From a virus: a stretch of 64,000 bases of DNA. The stretch's first letter is position 1; each line of letters begins with the position of its first letter. The translations under genes were made by a program, and so were the position numbers. The DNA lies in the IMG/VR virus record IMGVR_UViG_3300012271_000011, positions 1 through 64,000 of that record; one strand, 5' to 3'. Below, in pieces: positions 1 to 7,208 of the stretch. The notes below the pieces were generated by a model. That model was not told the DNA's origin and made no database searches. It worked only from the letters and a program-made list of their open reading frames with translations.

Positions 1-166
1 CTTTTACTATAGTAAGCTTTTTACCACAAAAACTATTCACACAATTCTTTTCTTCACCCACTATAAAATTACAATCACTAAATCTAAATATAAATCTAAA
101 TATATAACCATCTATTATTTGACTATAAGATTTTACTTTTACTGTTTGCCCTTCTTTAAACTTAAT
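1..166 (-). CDS. Partial hypothetical protein running off the left edge
   Basis: An open frame runs from about 166 to the window edge on the minus strand, encoding a lysine- and phenylalanine-rich peptide with two cysteines near the edge. It lies just downstream of a consensus promoter at 173-201. I find no ATG, GTG or TTG in frame; the frame is open only from just upstream, so the true start, perhaps ATT, is unclear. No family recognised. Confidence 0.25.
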   Translation of the reverse strand, partial: MKFKEGQTVKVKSYSQIIDGYIFRFIFRFSDCNFIVGEEKNCVNSFCGKKLTIVK

Positions 167-172
167 AATAAT

Positions 173-201
173 ATTATAACTTTTTTACTTTTTTCTGTCA
201 A
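173..201 (-). promoter_or_regulatory. Sigma70-like promoter
   Basis: On the minus strand TTGACA (196-201) and TATAAT (173-178) are separated by exactly 17 bp, a perfect bacterial consensus promoter. It overlaps the 3' end of the 198-542 gene and would drive the partial ORF at the left edge. Confidence 0.8.
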
Positions 202-542
202 TAAAAACCATTGCTTTTTAAAATTACAAACAATCCCTTTTTATTTTTTACATTACCATAAATATTATTATTAAAAGGATTTAAAAGAACAAAGTGAAAA
301 CTTTTTATCCTTAAAAGGCTTATTGTTTCTTCTAAGGTTGTATTACGAACTTCCCTTTTTGTTCTTTCTGAAAATGTTTTTTTTGCTTCTCCTAAACTTT
401 CCTTAGTTACTTTTTCAACATAACTATCACATTGATAGTAAATAAACTTTCTTATATCAATAAGCCATTTTAATTTATTATTTAAATATGAAAAATATAC
501 TATAACAATTACTATTATATACCATATATAAAATTCACTCAA
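198..542 (-). CDS. Small membrane-anchored hypothetical protein
   Basis: 114 residues. Residues 5-20 are a continuous hydrophobic stretch (IWYIIVIVIVYF), a single N-terminal membrane anchor, followed by a charged cytoplasmic-type domain. The start codon is TTG, chosen because AGGAG lies seven bases upstream inside the end of the preceding gene, so the two genes are translationally linked. No family recognised. Its position in a run of small genes suggests an accessory early function, but this is inference only. Confidence 0.6.
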   Translation of the reverse strand: MSEFYIWYIIVIVIVYFSYLNNKLKWLIDIRKFIYYQCDSYVEKVTKESLGEAKKTFSERTKREVRNTTLEETISLLRIKSFHFVLLNPFNNNIYGNVKNKKGLFVILKSNGFY

Positions 543-545
543 TGA

Positions 546-770
546 TTACTCCTGTATATTTTCTTTAATAAAATTACGATATGCTTTCATATAAGGTTTT
601 AATTTTCCTTCATATTCGTTTTGAATTGATTCTACGATATTAGCCTCCTCTTCTGAAAGCTTGCTAAAATCGATCCCAGCTATATGTTCAGAACTTTCAT
701 TAATAACCATTATATCATAATTATTATTGTAACCATTCTTTTTTGTGTAATTAAATTTCTTTCTCTTCAT
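546..770 (-). CDS. Hypothetical small acidic-tailed protein
   Basis: 74 residues with a basic N-terminus (MKRKKF) and an acidic helical C-terminal half (LSEEEANIVESIQNEYEG). It has a strong AAAGGAG ribosome site. It is the first gene after the palindromic repeats at 791-928 and is closely followed by the membrane-protein gene at 198-542, likely the same transcript. No function recognised. Confidence 0.6.
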   Translation of the reverse strand: MKRKKFNYTKKNGYNNNYDIMVINESSEHIAGIDFSKLSEEEANIVESIQNEYEGKLKPYMKAYRNFIKENIQE

Positions 771-790
771 CTTCTATCTCCTTTATAAAT

Positions 791-833
791 TGTGCGTAAA
801 ACCACTATCCCTTTAGGGTAGTGGGTTATTGAC
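791..833 (+). repeat. Short TnpB/IS605-like right-end hairpin element (GCGTAAAAC family)
   Basis: The element starts TGTGCGTAAAACCACTATCC, pairs through TTTAGGGTAGTGGG and ends in TTATTGAC. The hairpin with a terminal TTGAC resembles the 3' end of IS200/IS605 right ends and TnpB guide-RNA scaffolds. The same family occurs at 3091, 16511, 34186, 35783, 44895 and 52964, each with a different sequence after TTGAC/TTCAC. No transposase is nearby. Confidence 0.6.
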
Positions 834-866
834 TTTTTCCCGCGACCTTTTCCTATCCCTTATTTG

Positions 867-928
867 ACATATTTTCTGGCAAGAAGTCCCCTTCCTCAAA
901 GCCGATAGGTTTAGGTGGGGTTATTGAC
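867..928 (+). repeat. Medium TnpB/IS605-like right-end element (CTGGCAAGAAG family)
   Basis: About 62 nt starting ACATATTTTCTGGCAAGAAG, followed by a CCCC...GGGG stem with bulges and ending TTATTGAC. It is nearly identical to 32122-32184 (one substitution and one extra G), while the flanks differ. Another member lies on the minus strand at 35693-35739. The architecture matches IS200/IS605 right ends. Confidence 0.6.
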
Positions 929-949
929 GGTTACTCTTTAGTTATATAT

Positions 950-1579
950 TTAATCCCAAAGAGAAAAAAGATATTTACCCATAAGCTCAATTCCTTTTTG
1001 TGCTCTTGCTTCATATTCCATTTCAAGTTTAACATTAAAATAAAACACTTCTCCTACAATAAAGGAGTCACATTTGTTTTCTTCTATTTCTGCATAAGGA
1101 TCTTCCAAGCCCCAATTCTTGTAGAAGTTTTTATACTTCTTTTCATATTCTTTATGAAGGATGTATTCACAGGCAAAGATCATCTCATCTAAAACTTTTT
1201 CCCAAGCCTCTGGCCCACCACCAATCATATCACTGTTTTTAACATAATCTTCATATTGTTCTTTACTTTCAAATACCATATCATCTTCATAGTCACAGAA
1301 CATAGAAGGATATCCTGTTCTTTTCATTTTCTTAAAAGCTTTAAGTTTTGGATAAATAAATTTAATTAGATAGTCATAAAGGTTCCACAATTCTTTATCA
1401 GAACTATGATGCTTCCTGAGAACCTTTTGAAACAAATATTTGATTTCATAACCAAAATCCCTTATGTGTCTAGGAATTCGACATAGCCAATGAGGGAGAT
1501 GATTCCATGTCCAATTATTAATTTTTTCTAATGGTGTATCTTTCTCTTCATCAACTTCTTTTGTTGCGGTTGTTTCCAT
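950..1579 (-). CDS. Hypothetical protein
   Basis: 210 residues from the ATG at 1579, which has AAGGAG at ideal spacing. An in-frame extension to 1654 begins MTRIAILGSRNF, which resembles the start of a Rossmann/SLOG-type protein and may be a fused remnant. The body is rich in Trp, Tyr and charged residues, with a predicted helical region around residues 40-80. No family recognised and no catalytic motif identified. Confidence 0.6.
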   Translation of the reverse strand: METTATKEVDEEKDTPLEKINNWTWNHLPHWLCRIPRHIRDFGYEIKYLFQKVLRKHHSSDKELWNLYDYLIKFIYPKLKAFKKMKRTGYPSMFCDYEDDMVFESKEQYEDYVKNSDMIGGGPEAWEKVLDEMIFACEYILHKEYEKKYKNFYKNWGLEDPYAEIEENKCDSFIVGEVFYFNVKLEMEYEARAQKGIELMGKYLFSLWD

Positions 1580-1745
1580 TTCTACTCCTTGTATATATTT
1601 TAAATACTTAAAATTATAAAAATTTCTACTTCCTAATATTGCAATTCTTGTCATAATTTTCCAACCTTTCTTTAAGTTCTCTAATTTCTTTAATAATTAT
1701 AATAAGGAAATACTAACCAATAAAATACTAACCATAAAGCATATT

Positions 1746-1925
1746 TCAAAACAATACTCCTCTTTTTGCTCTTAAATAAACTTCTTCAAAATAAATCTTA
1801 ATACCACAGTTTGGACACTTCCACCAAACCCCACCACCATCTTTCAAAATTTTCCTATTATATTCAACTTCTTCTTTTGTATATTCTGTAACAACATCAC
1901 ATTGAAAGCAATAAAAATTATACAT
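1746..1925 (-). CDS. Small zinc-ribbon protein
   Basis: 59 residues with CFQC near the N-terminus and CPNC in the middle, two CxxC pairs forming a probable zinc ribbon. The start ATG at 1925 is preceded by AAGGAAAC. Such mini zinc ribbons are common in phage early regions and may bind nucleic acid or host proteins. A possible 19-residue hydrophobic peptide begins at a TTG overlapping its stop. Confidence 0.6.
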   Translation of the reverse strand: MYNFYCFQCDVVTEYTKEEVEYNRKILKDGGGVWWKCPNCGIKIYFEEVYLRAKRGVLF

Positions 1926-2042
1926 ATGTTTCCTTATTTAATTTGTTAATACCAAAATATATAAGTAATGATAAAACAAAAGTGCCAAACGCTTATGATA
2001 TATTGTGAAAAATGAATACCACAAGCTGTTACTATAGTATTC

Positions 2043-2210
2043 TTATTCTACTCCAAAAGAAATATTTCCAGATAACTTTAATTTATACCCATTAGAAAAA
2101 TGAAGTGTTGTTTTCCCATTTTCTCTACTAGCATCTACTAACTTTTTTTCTAAGAAATCACTGATTTTTGGTTGTATTGAATTAATATCCTCTTTTTTCT
2201 TTTTAGGCAT
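2043..2210 (-). CDS. Hypothetical 55-residue protein
   Basis: Encodes MPKKKKEDINS... ending ISFGVE; basic N-terminus and a beta-rich C-terminal half. The ATG at 2210 overlaps the end of the membrane-protein gene at 2203-2382, indicating coupled translation. An in-frame ATG at 2219 is an alternative start. Function unknown. Confidence 0.5.
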   Translation of the reverse strand: MPKKKKEDINSIQPKISDFLEKKLVDASRENGKTTLHFSNGYKLKLSGNISFGVE

Positions 2211-2382
2211 TTTTATCATCCATTATAACTGTTATGTCTTTTAGAATATGATCCATTTTCTTTAACTCATTACAAACATACATTTTATTTCTCTCCTTCT
2301 TGCTAAACCCAAAAGTCTTTGTGAGAAAATAAATCAATAATATTAAAACTACATTCTCAATTGCTAAAAATATCCAGAGCAT
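2203..2382 (-). CDS. Small single-pass membrane protein
   Basis: 59 residues. Residues 2-20 (LWIFLAIENVVLILLIYFL) form one transmembrane helix, followed by a short charged tail. GGAG precedes the ATG. The gene overlaps the next small gene by eight bases. The topology is compatible with a superinfection-exclusion or inner-membrane accessory protein; this is inference. Confidence 0.55.
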   Translation of the reverse strand: MLWIFLAIENVVLILLIYFLTKTFGFSKKERNKMYVCNELKKMDHILKDITVIMDDKNA

Positions 2383-2417
2383 TTTTTCTCCAATCGTTTT
2401 TCTTTATTATAAAACTT

Positions 2418-2993
2418 TTAAAAAAGTTTGTCAATGTTTTCATAAAAATCTTCTAAAGAATAATCATTTCTTATTTCAACATCTACAGATAAGTTAGGAA
2501 TATGTCTCTCACTTTCATGAACATCATCTGGTTTTATTCTTCTATTTTCAACTCTTACGAATTTAATCTTTTCACTAGAGTTTTCTATTATTTCCATTTG
2601 CTCATGAGGAAATCTCCAATCTGGTATAACTACATTTTTAATATAAGAATGTTTTTCCCGCCACTTTAGAAACTTTTTTACCCATACTGTTCGCCCAACA
2701 GTTTCTTTAAATAATGGGAACTCATTACCAATTAAATATTGAAAAGCCTCTGTTCCTATCCATTGCATTGCCTGCCTTGGACTTATGCCAAAGTAAGGGT
2801 CAACTGTTTCTTTTTTAATTGTGTCGGTGAAATCTTCATCAACCCAATCAAATACTACTTTACATACCTCTCTTATTGGATCTGCAAAAGAATGCCTAAC
2901 GAAGTAGTGATTTCCTTTAAGATTACTATTTACCAAACGATCCGCCAATGTATCCTTCCCACTTCCCTTAAGACCTGTTACAAGTATTATCAC
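2418..2993 (-). CDS. Deoxynucleoside monophosphate kinase
   Basis: 191 residues, related to T4 gene 1 dNMP kinase, which phosphorylates dNMPs for phage DNA synthesis. The N-terminus has a P-loop GLKGSGKDT (residues 7-15), and a PDWRFPHE segment near residue 125 matches the lid/substrate region seen in this family. The start is GTG after AGGAGATTAAAAA. The downstream neighbours are replication genes, consistent with nucleotide supply. Confidence 0.8.
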   Translation of the reverse strand: MIILVTGLKGSGKDTLADRLVNSNLKGNHYFVRHSFADPIREVCKVVFDWVDEDFTDTIKKETVDPYFGISPRQAMQWIGTEAFQYLIGNEFPLFKETVGRTVWVKKFLKWREKHSYIKNVVIPDWRFPHEQMEIIENSSEKIKFVRVENRRIKPDDVHESERHIPNLSVDVEIRNDYSLEDFYENIDKLF

Positions 2994-3090
2994 TTTTTAA
3001 TCTCCTATTTTTCTCTAAGATATGTTCTGCTTTTCTCAAACTTCCACTTAATAATAAATCAGAATTTACTAGGATGCCTTTTATAAGATG

Positions 3091-3131
3091 GGCGTAAAAC
3101 CCGTACCCTTTAGGGTAGTTGGTTAGTTGAC
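3091..3131 (+). repeat. Short TnpB/IS605-like right-end hairpin element
   Basis: GGCGTAAAACCCGTACCCTT, then TAGGGTAGTTGG and terminal TTAGTTGAC. Same family as 791-833. It lies between the helicase C-half gene and dNMP kinase. A short open frame between it and 2994 lacks a start codon and may be truncated by the insertion. Confidence 0.55.
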
Positions 3132-3162
3132 ACCTATTATACATTTCTCATATTCCAACTCA

Positions 3163-4272
3163 TCAAAATATTGCTCCTTCTTCTAATCTCATATAGCCAT
3201 AGTTTACATTAAATTCTATCTTCATTCCTGTTCTATCATTTCTAGATTTGTCAATATACAAATGATATTTATTCTTTTCCTTCTCTTTTGCAGTTTGCGT
3301 AATAATAGCTAACCAATCACAAGTGTCAAAAATACCTCTACTCTCTGATATATCTTTAGCAGTAATAAATGCTTTACTACCACCCCTATCACTCATACCT
3401 TCTCTGTTAATCTGTGTAGCACTTAAAATAGGAATATTAAGAGATTTACCAATATTACGAACTTCTTCTGTTGCTGTTTTATAATACTTATAAGAATTCT
3501 CTGCCGATAATTTCTTATCATTTGTAAGCATAATAAGAATATAATCAATGACTATAACATCAGGCTCCCAACCCCAATATCTTTTAAGGTCTTGAACATG
3601 AGCCATTAAATCATTAGAGCATACACTATTTGTATTATATTCTTTTATTATTAAGTCACCTTCTAAATCATTTAGTTTTTGTTTACCTTTTTCCTTAAAT
3701 CCTTCTTCATTCATAAGGATTTCTTTTTTATCCATATTAACAAGATTAGCATAATATCTCATTGCTAATCTTTCTTTAGAAGTTTCAAAAGTATAGACTA
3801 AAACTTTCTTTCCTTCAAGAAAACTGTTTACAGCAAAGTTACCAAGAAAACCAGTGTTATGTGAAACTATCCCATTCGTATAGAAATGTTTTCCTTCTAC
3901 CTGAAGATCATACATTTCACTCTTTTTTCCATTAAAATAAATATTTTTTATTTTATCAAAACCAGACTCTACCTTTATTTCATCTCCTACCTTTAATGAA
4001 TTTACTGTTTTCCACTCTTTTCCAGCATCTTTAAACCCACCCTTTGATTCAATTTTATGAAAATCAGCAAATACACCATTAAAGCCTTTTTCTGTTTCAA
4101 GCTCCCATTCCTCATTAGGCTGAGTCTTTATTAAGCCTTCTACTTTTTTATATCCATTTTCAGTATATACCTCTAATGAAGAAGGTGCTTTGTATTTTCC
4201 TTGCCTATCAACATTAAGCTTATTAAATAACTCACCTATTGTTATCTCCTCTTCAATTATCTTAGCTTCCAT
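3163..4272 (-). CDS. Replicative DnaB/gp41-type helicase, C-terminal half, preceded by C-terminal split-intein fragment
   Basis: 369 residues. Residues 1-139 are an intein C-fragment (block B-like ADFHKIE, block F YDLQVEGKHF, block G GIVSHN), and the C-extein begins at Thr140. The extein carries RecA-fold helicase motifs: YTFET after the P-loop, Walker B DVIVIDY, the SATQINREG sensor segment and a SRNDR arginine-finger region. Joined to the 4456-5154 product by trans-splicing, it would rebuild a complete hexameric helicase with the P-loop GGFK|TG at the splice point. The start ATG follows TTAGGAGTAGAG. Confidence 0.85.
   Translation of the reverse strand: MEAKIIEEEITIGELFNKLNVDRQGKYKAPSSLEVYTENGYKKVEGLIKTQPNEEWELETEKGFNGVFADFHKIESKGGFKDAGKEWKTVNSLKVGDEIKVESGFDKIKNIYFNGKKSEMYDLQVEGKHFYTNGIVSHNTGFLGNFAVNSFLEGKKVLVYTFETSKERLAMRYYANLVNMDKKEILMNEEGFKEKGKQKLNDLEGDLIIKEYNTNSVCSNDLMAHVQDLKRYWGWEPDVIVIDYILIMLTNDKKLSAENSYKYYKTATEEVRNIGKSLNIPILSATQINREGMSDRGGSKAFITAKDISESRGIFDTCDWLAIITQTAKEKEKNKYHLYIDKSRNDRTGMKIEFNVNYGYMRLEEGAIF
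3856..4272 (-). other. C-terminal fragment of split intein (139 residues)
   Basis: Encodes residues 1-139 of the C-half helicase ORF. The penultimate His and terminal Asn (SHN) before Thr140 are the standard class 1 intein ending with a +1 nucleophile. With the 22-residue N-fragment the total is about 161 residues, the size of a mini-intein with no endonuclease domain. The break lies very near the intein N-terminus, as in the atypically split inteins. Confidence 0.85.
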
Positions 4273-4339
4273 CTCTACTCCTAATGCGGATTATGTATTA
4301 TGCTTAATATATCATTATGTTTTTCTTTTATCAACTTTT

Positions 4340-4435
4340 TGGTTAATACTACTACTGTAGCAAGTTTATCCAAGCTATCAAGGTATCAAGGTCAAACCGA
4401 CCTCTCTAACAATATATCTTTTATTACATTGCTAG
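4340..4435 (-). repeat. Solo guide-RNA-scaffold-like element (long family), right hairpin lost
   Basis: Shares GTAGTATTRACC, TTGCTACAGTAG and the hairpin AGAGGTCGGTTTGACC with 42626-42731 and 13220-13351, but here the terminal hairpin and TTCAC are absent. It occupies the gap between the two halves of the split helicase. Confidence 0.5.
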
Positions 4436-4455
4436 TTTTTTTAAACTTATTGGCA

Positions 4456-4524
4456 TTATAAGATTTCTCCAGTTTCTTCATTAATTTGATACTTAACTTT
4501 TACTCTTACATCAGATTTTGAGCA
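4456..4524 (-). other. N-terminal fragment of split intein (22 residues)
   Basis: Begins with Cys directly after the P-loop Lys and ends EETGEIL at the stop codon. It is a very short N-intein, comparable to published atypical split inteins with about 25-residue N-fragments. It is the partner of 3856-4272. Confidence 0.85.
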
Positions 4525-5154
4525 CTTAAATCCTCCAGGTATAGCACCAACTATATAAAGCTCACGATTATGCCATCCTCCATCTAATATAGAGTTTAGA
4601 TTACTATAGCCTGTATCTACTACATCCTCATCCATTAACTTAGTAATATCGTCATAGATAGTATCAATGTCTTTAATGGAGGTTCCAAGATCTTTATCAA
4701 AGTTTATTCTAACAGCATCTTCAAACCTATGAAGTAAAGAACCATAAGCACCTTCTTCAATATCTTGTTGCCCATGAAGCCAAGCTTCGTATAAACGATT
4801 TTCTTGAACAAAGTTTTTTATTTCTTCTTCTATATATTCTTCATTATACCCATCGTCTTTTTTATACATATTCTCAACGATGATTTCCATGTAAGCTTTT
4901 GCTTCTTTATCTCCTTGATACTTTCTATCAATAAGAGATAGGATACTTCCCTTTTTAGGAGGCTTTTCATATTTTTCAAAAAATTTTGAATATATATTAA
5001 AAACTTCTTGATATTTACCATCAGAGAAGTAAGTCTTCTTTCCATCCGTTTGAAGATATGATTTTACCTTCATAAAAAAGGAAGAGTTCTGCCTACAATA
5101 ATTAAGTATCATTGGTTCTAGCACTTTTGATGGCAACTTTAAGTTTTCTTCCAA
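4456..5154 (-). CDS. Replicative DnaB/gp41-type helicase, N-terminal half, ending in N-terminal split-intein fragment
   Basis: 232 residues. Residues 1-210 are the N-terminal collar domain and first part of the RecA fold, ending in the P-loop segment GAIPGGFK. The last 22 residues begin CSKSDVRVKVKY, matching an intein block A with Cys1, and then stop. The gene is therefore incomplete alone; the remainder of both intein and helicase is at 3163-4272. T4 gp41 and DnaB are single proteins, so the split is unusual. A sigma70-like promoter lies upstream at 5185-5213. Confidence 0.85.
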   Translation of the reverse strand: MEENLKLPSKVLEPMILNYCRQNSSFFMKVKSYLQTDGKKTYFSDGKYQEVFNIYSKFFEKYEKPPKKGSILSLIDRKYQGDKEAKAYMEIIVENMYKKDDGYNEEYIEEEIKNFVQENRLYEAWLHGQQDIEEGAYGSLLHRFEDAVRINFDKDLGTSIKDIDTIYDDITKLMDEDVVDTGYSNLNSILDGGWHNRELYIVGAIPGGFKCSKSDVRVKVKYQINEETGEIL

Positions 5155-5184
5155 ATGCGCTTCCTCCCGTTTGCGTTTTGTTAT

Positions 5185-5213
5185 ATTTTACTTTTTTATA
5201 TTATTTTTGTCAA
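5185..5213 (-). promoter_or_regulatory. Sigma70-like promoter for helicase N-half
   Basis: TTGACA (5208-5213), 17 bp spacer, TAAAAT (5185-5190) on the minus strand, about 30 bp upstream of the helicase start codon. Confidence 0.7.
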
Positions 5214-5235
5214 GTCCTGTTTAAAACTATTAAGA

Positions 5236-5826
5236 TCATTTCTTCTTTATTCTCTTTACCCAAAAATCACTATTAAGATTAAATACTCTACTCTTTCTAA
5301 GAACATCCATAAACTCTAAATAACCCTTCTTACTTATAGCATCCCACCTGATATCTCCATTCATCAAATAACTTATTATTTCATATTTTATATATTTTGG
5401 ATTTGTTCCAAGACTTTGGTTTTTACCAGTGAGAAAAAATGGTAACGGTTTAGTTATATTCTTTTTTACTATTGGATATAGTTTATCAGCTAAGTCAAAT
5501 ATTTCTTTAAAAGCCCTTATTACTACAAAGTTAGAAGTGTTTTGCATTATATGAATAAACTCATGTAAAAGATATTTTACTTTATCCTTCATATCAAGCT
5601 TTTCAAATATAGGCTCATTTACATAAATAGTTCTTCCCTTCGTATAAGCTACAGCATTAGGGTTTTTAAAATCTTTTTTCTTTATTTTTATATCCTTACT
5701 AATATTTTTCTTTATTTTAGGTAGGTAAGCTGGATTAAAAACTTTAAGCAATGCTTGTCCAAAAGCTTTTTCTAATTCTTCTCCCTCTTCAGTTTTTGCC
5801 TCAATCAAAAAATCGTTTAGTCTCAT
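5236..5826 (-). CDS. Putative zinc metallopeptidase with capsid-targeting-like N-terminus
   Basis: 196 residues. Residues 89-93 are HEFIH within YLLHEFIHIMQ, the HExxH zinc-binding motif of gluzincin/metzincin-type peptidases. The N-terminus MRLNDFLIEAK resembles T4 capsid-targeting leaders that are cleaved after LxE|A by the prohead protease, so it may be packaged and injected (inference). ATGA overlaps the nuclease gene at 5823. No third zinc ligand can be assigned with confidence. Confidence 0.55.
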   Translation of the reverse strand: MRLNDFLIEAKTEEGEELEKAFGQALLKVFNPAYLPKIKKNISKDIKIKKKDFKNPNAVAYTKGRTIYVNEPIFEKLDMKDKVKYLLHEFIHIMQNTSNFVVIRAFKEIFDLADKLYPIVKKNITKPLPFFLTGKNQSLGTNPKYIKYEIISYLMNGDIRWDAISKKGYLEFMDVLRKSRVFNLNSDFWVKRIKKK

Positions 5827-6302
5827 TTTTCTTCCTTCAAAAAAAATTTATCTGGAAGGTCTAAAAAATAATCTATTCTAAGAATAGTATAACCTTTATA
5901 AGATAACCTTCCTTTCTTTAACTTTTCAGGGAAGATAGCAAAAGGTTTTCTTCTATTAACTTTCACAATGATAAGAGGTTCTTTATTTGTTATTCTAGCT
6001 TCACCTTCTGCTTGTTCTATCCAACTATCAATTTCATTCTCTGTTTCATCGGCAAGCAAATCCCAAAAATTAAAATCCAATCTACTTTTTATCTCAATAG
6101 AGAACTTAAACCCATTTGGTGGTATAAGGTCTCCAGATAAAGTATCTAAAACACTTTTATCCAAACCTTCGTCTTTATTTATAGTAGAAAAAGCTCCTGA
6201 TTGAGGAACTCTTTTAAAGGTTCTGCTAAATCTTTTTGTGAATATTTTAGCAAACTCAAGTTCTACTCTGTTTCCTTTTTTCTTAGATGCTATTTTCGCC
6301 AT
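5823..6302 (-). CDS. PD-(D/E)xK nuclease, Holliday-junction-resolvase-like
   Basis: 159 residues from the ATG at 6302, where AGGAGT has better spacing than for the ATG at 6311. KGNRVELEFAKIF near the start, LSGDLIPP with its Asp, and IEIKSR supply the E...D...ExK catalytic set of the archaeal Hjc/phage resolvase nuclease fold. It would cleave branched recombination intermediates before packaging, a role of endonuclease VII in T4. It overlaps the metallopeptidase gene by four bases. Confidence 0.6.
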   Translation of the reverse strand: MAKIASKKKGNRVELEFAKIFTKRFSRTFKRVPQSGAFSTINKDEGLDKSVLDTLSGDLIPPNGFKFSIEIKSRLDFNFWDLLADETENEIDSWIEQAEGEARITNKEPLIIVKVNRRKPFAIFPEKLKKGRLSYKGYTILRIDYFLDLPDKFFLKEEK

Positions 6303-6406
6303 TAATTCCATACTCCTGTTGTTAATGTATATCCAGTTGAAAATATAGGCATTCCATTAATATATCTCATAGTAACATTATTTGAAGTAGATGAAACAGC
6401 GCAGCC
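6302..6406 (-). pseudogene. Fragment of a probable virion protein gene
   Basis: An open frame without a start codon encodes SSTSNNVTMRYINGMP and ends TLTTGVWN with a stop overlapping the next gene's start. The Ser/Thr/Asn/Gly-rich composition looks like a tail or capsid surface protein. Its 5' end is joined out of frame to the 31-residue ORF at 6367-6462, suggesting a deletion. Confidence 0.35.
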
Positions 6407-6462
6407 TCGTCAAGTTTTTCAACAAAAGTTTTTTCAAACTTAAGCTCTATCTGTTTATCCAT
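6367..6462 (-). CDS. Short 31-residue ORF after deformylase, possibly a truncated gene
   Basis: Starts MDKQIELKFEKTF with the ATG overlapping the stop of the deformylase gene. The last third overlaps, in a different frame, the virion-protein fragment at 6302-6406, so this is probably the 5' end of a gene cut by a deletion. Confidence 0.35.
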   Translation of the reverse strand: MDKQIELKFEKTFVEKLDEAALFHLLQIMLL

Positions 6463-6913
6463 CTAATAATCTTCCTTCAGTATTAATAGTCTTCCCTATT
6501 AAGTGATCTGCTTCATGTTGAAAAATTATAGCAGCATCACCACTATATTTTTTACTTATCCTTTCCATCTTACCAGTTTTCTTATTTCTTCCATAGAAGG
6601 TAGTACTGATATATTTATATCTACTCATATAATAAGTCTTTCCAGGATAAGATAAACAACCTTCTACAGTATTAATTTTTTTACCATCAGGAAACCACTT
6701 AGGGTTTATTACTATTTGAAATACTTCAGGTTTAGGAGAAAATATGAAAAATGATTTAAATATACCTACTTGTGGCGCAGCAAGACCAGCCCCACCGTTA
6801 TCAACACAGTGCTTAATCATTTCTTCACTTTTTTCTATAACCCAATTAATCTCATCTTCTAATACTTCTTCTGTTGTAATATATTCAATATCATTTGAAC
6901 TGATAAGTTCCAC
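6455..6913 (-). CDS. def: Peptide deformylase
   Basis: 152 residues. All three metalloenzyme motifs are present: GAGLAAPQVG, EGCLSYPG and QHEADHLIG, with the Cys and two His metal ligands and catalytic Glu. It removes the formyl group from nascent protein N-termini. Phage deformylases are well known in marine T4-like phages. The start GTG overlaps the TAG of the upstream ribbon-helix-helix gene after GGAGG. The length is short but normal for phage versions. Confidence 0.92.
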   Translation of the reverse strand: MELISSNDIEYITTEEVLEDEINWVIEKSEEMIKHCVDNGGAGLAAPQVGIFKSFFIFSPKPEVFQIVINPKWFPDGKKINTVEGCLSYPGKTYYMSRYKYISTTFYGRNKKTGKMERISKKYSGDAAIIFQHEADHLIGKTINTEGRLLDG

Positions 6914-7068
6914 TAGTTGTCTTCCTCCAATCGTCTTTTAATCTTTTTTAAATATAGCTCTACGCCTTTTTCTACTATGTTCTTCATTGTAATACCCGTA
7001 TCTTTAGATGCTTCTTTTAACACCTTATGAACTTCTCTATCTATGAGAACACTCTTTTCATCAGTCAT
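6913..7068 (-). CDS. Ribbon-helix-helix DNA-binding protein
   Basis: 51 residues: SVLIDREVHKVLKEASKDTG followed by ITMKNIVEKGVELYLKK, the beta-helix-helix pattern of MetJ/Arc repressors. It sits directly downstream of a consensus promoter (7100-7128) and is the first gene of the deformylase transcript, so autoregulation is plausible. Confidence 0.7.
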   Translation of the reverse strand: MTDEKSVLIDREVHKVLKEASKDTGITMKNIVEKGVELYLKKIKRRLEEDN

Positions 7069-7099
7069 AAATTTTTCACCTTCTTATGATTTCTATATT

Positions 7100-7128
7100 A
7101 TTATATATGAAGTTATACTTTTTGTCAA
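7100..7128 (-). promoter_or_regulatory. Sigma70-like promoter
   Basis: TTGACA (7123-7128), 17 bp, TATAAT (7100-7105) on the minus strand, about 30 bp upstream of the ribbon-helix-helix gene. Confidence 0.8.
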
Positions 7129-7208
7129 TAGGACTATATTATTCTATAGAGCGTTGAATCCTATCTAGTATAGATAATAATAGAAAAACAATAGGAGGTT
7201 TTTTTAAA

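Noticed and set aside
791-928. Ordinary rho-independent terminators
   Set aside because: No T-run follows the stems, and the conserved sequence extends well outside the stem and ends in TTGAC/TTCAC; they recur near starts as well as ends of genes.
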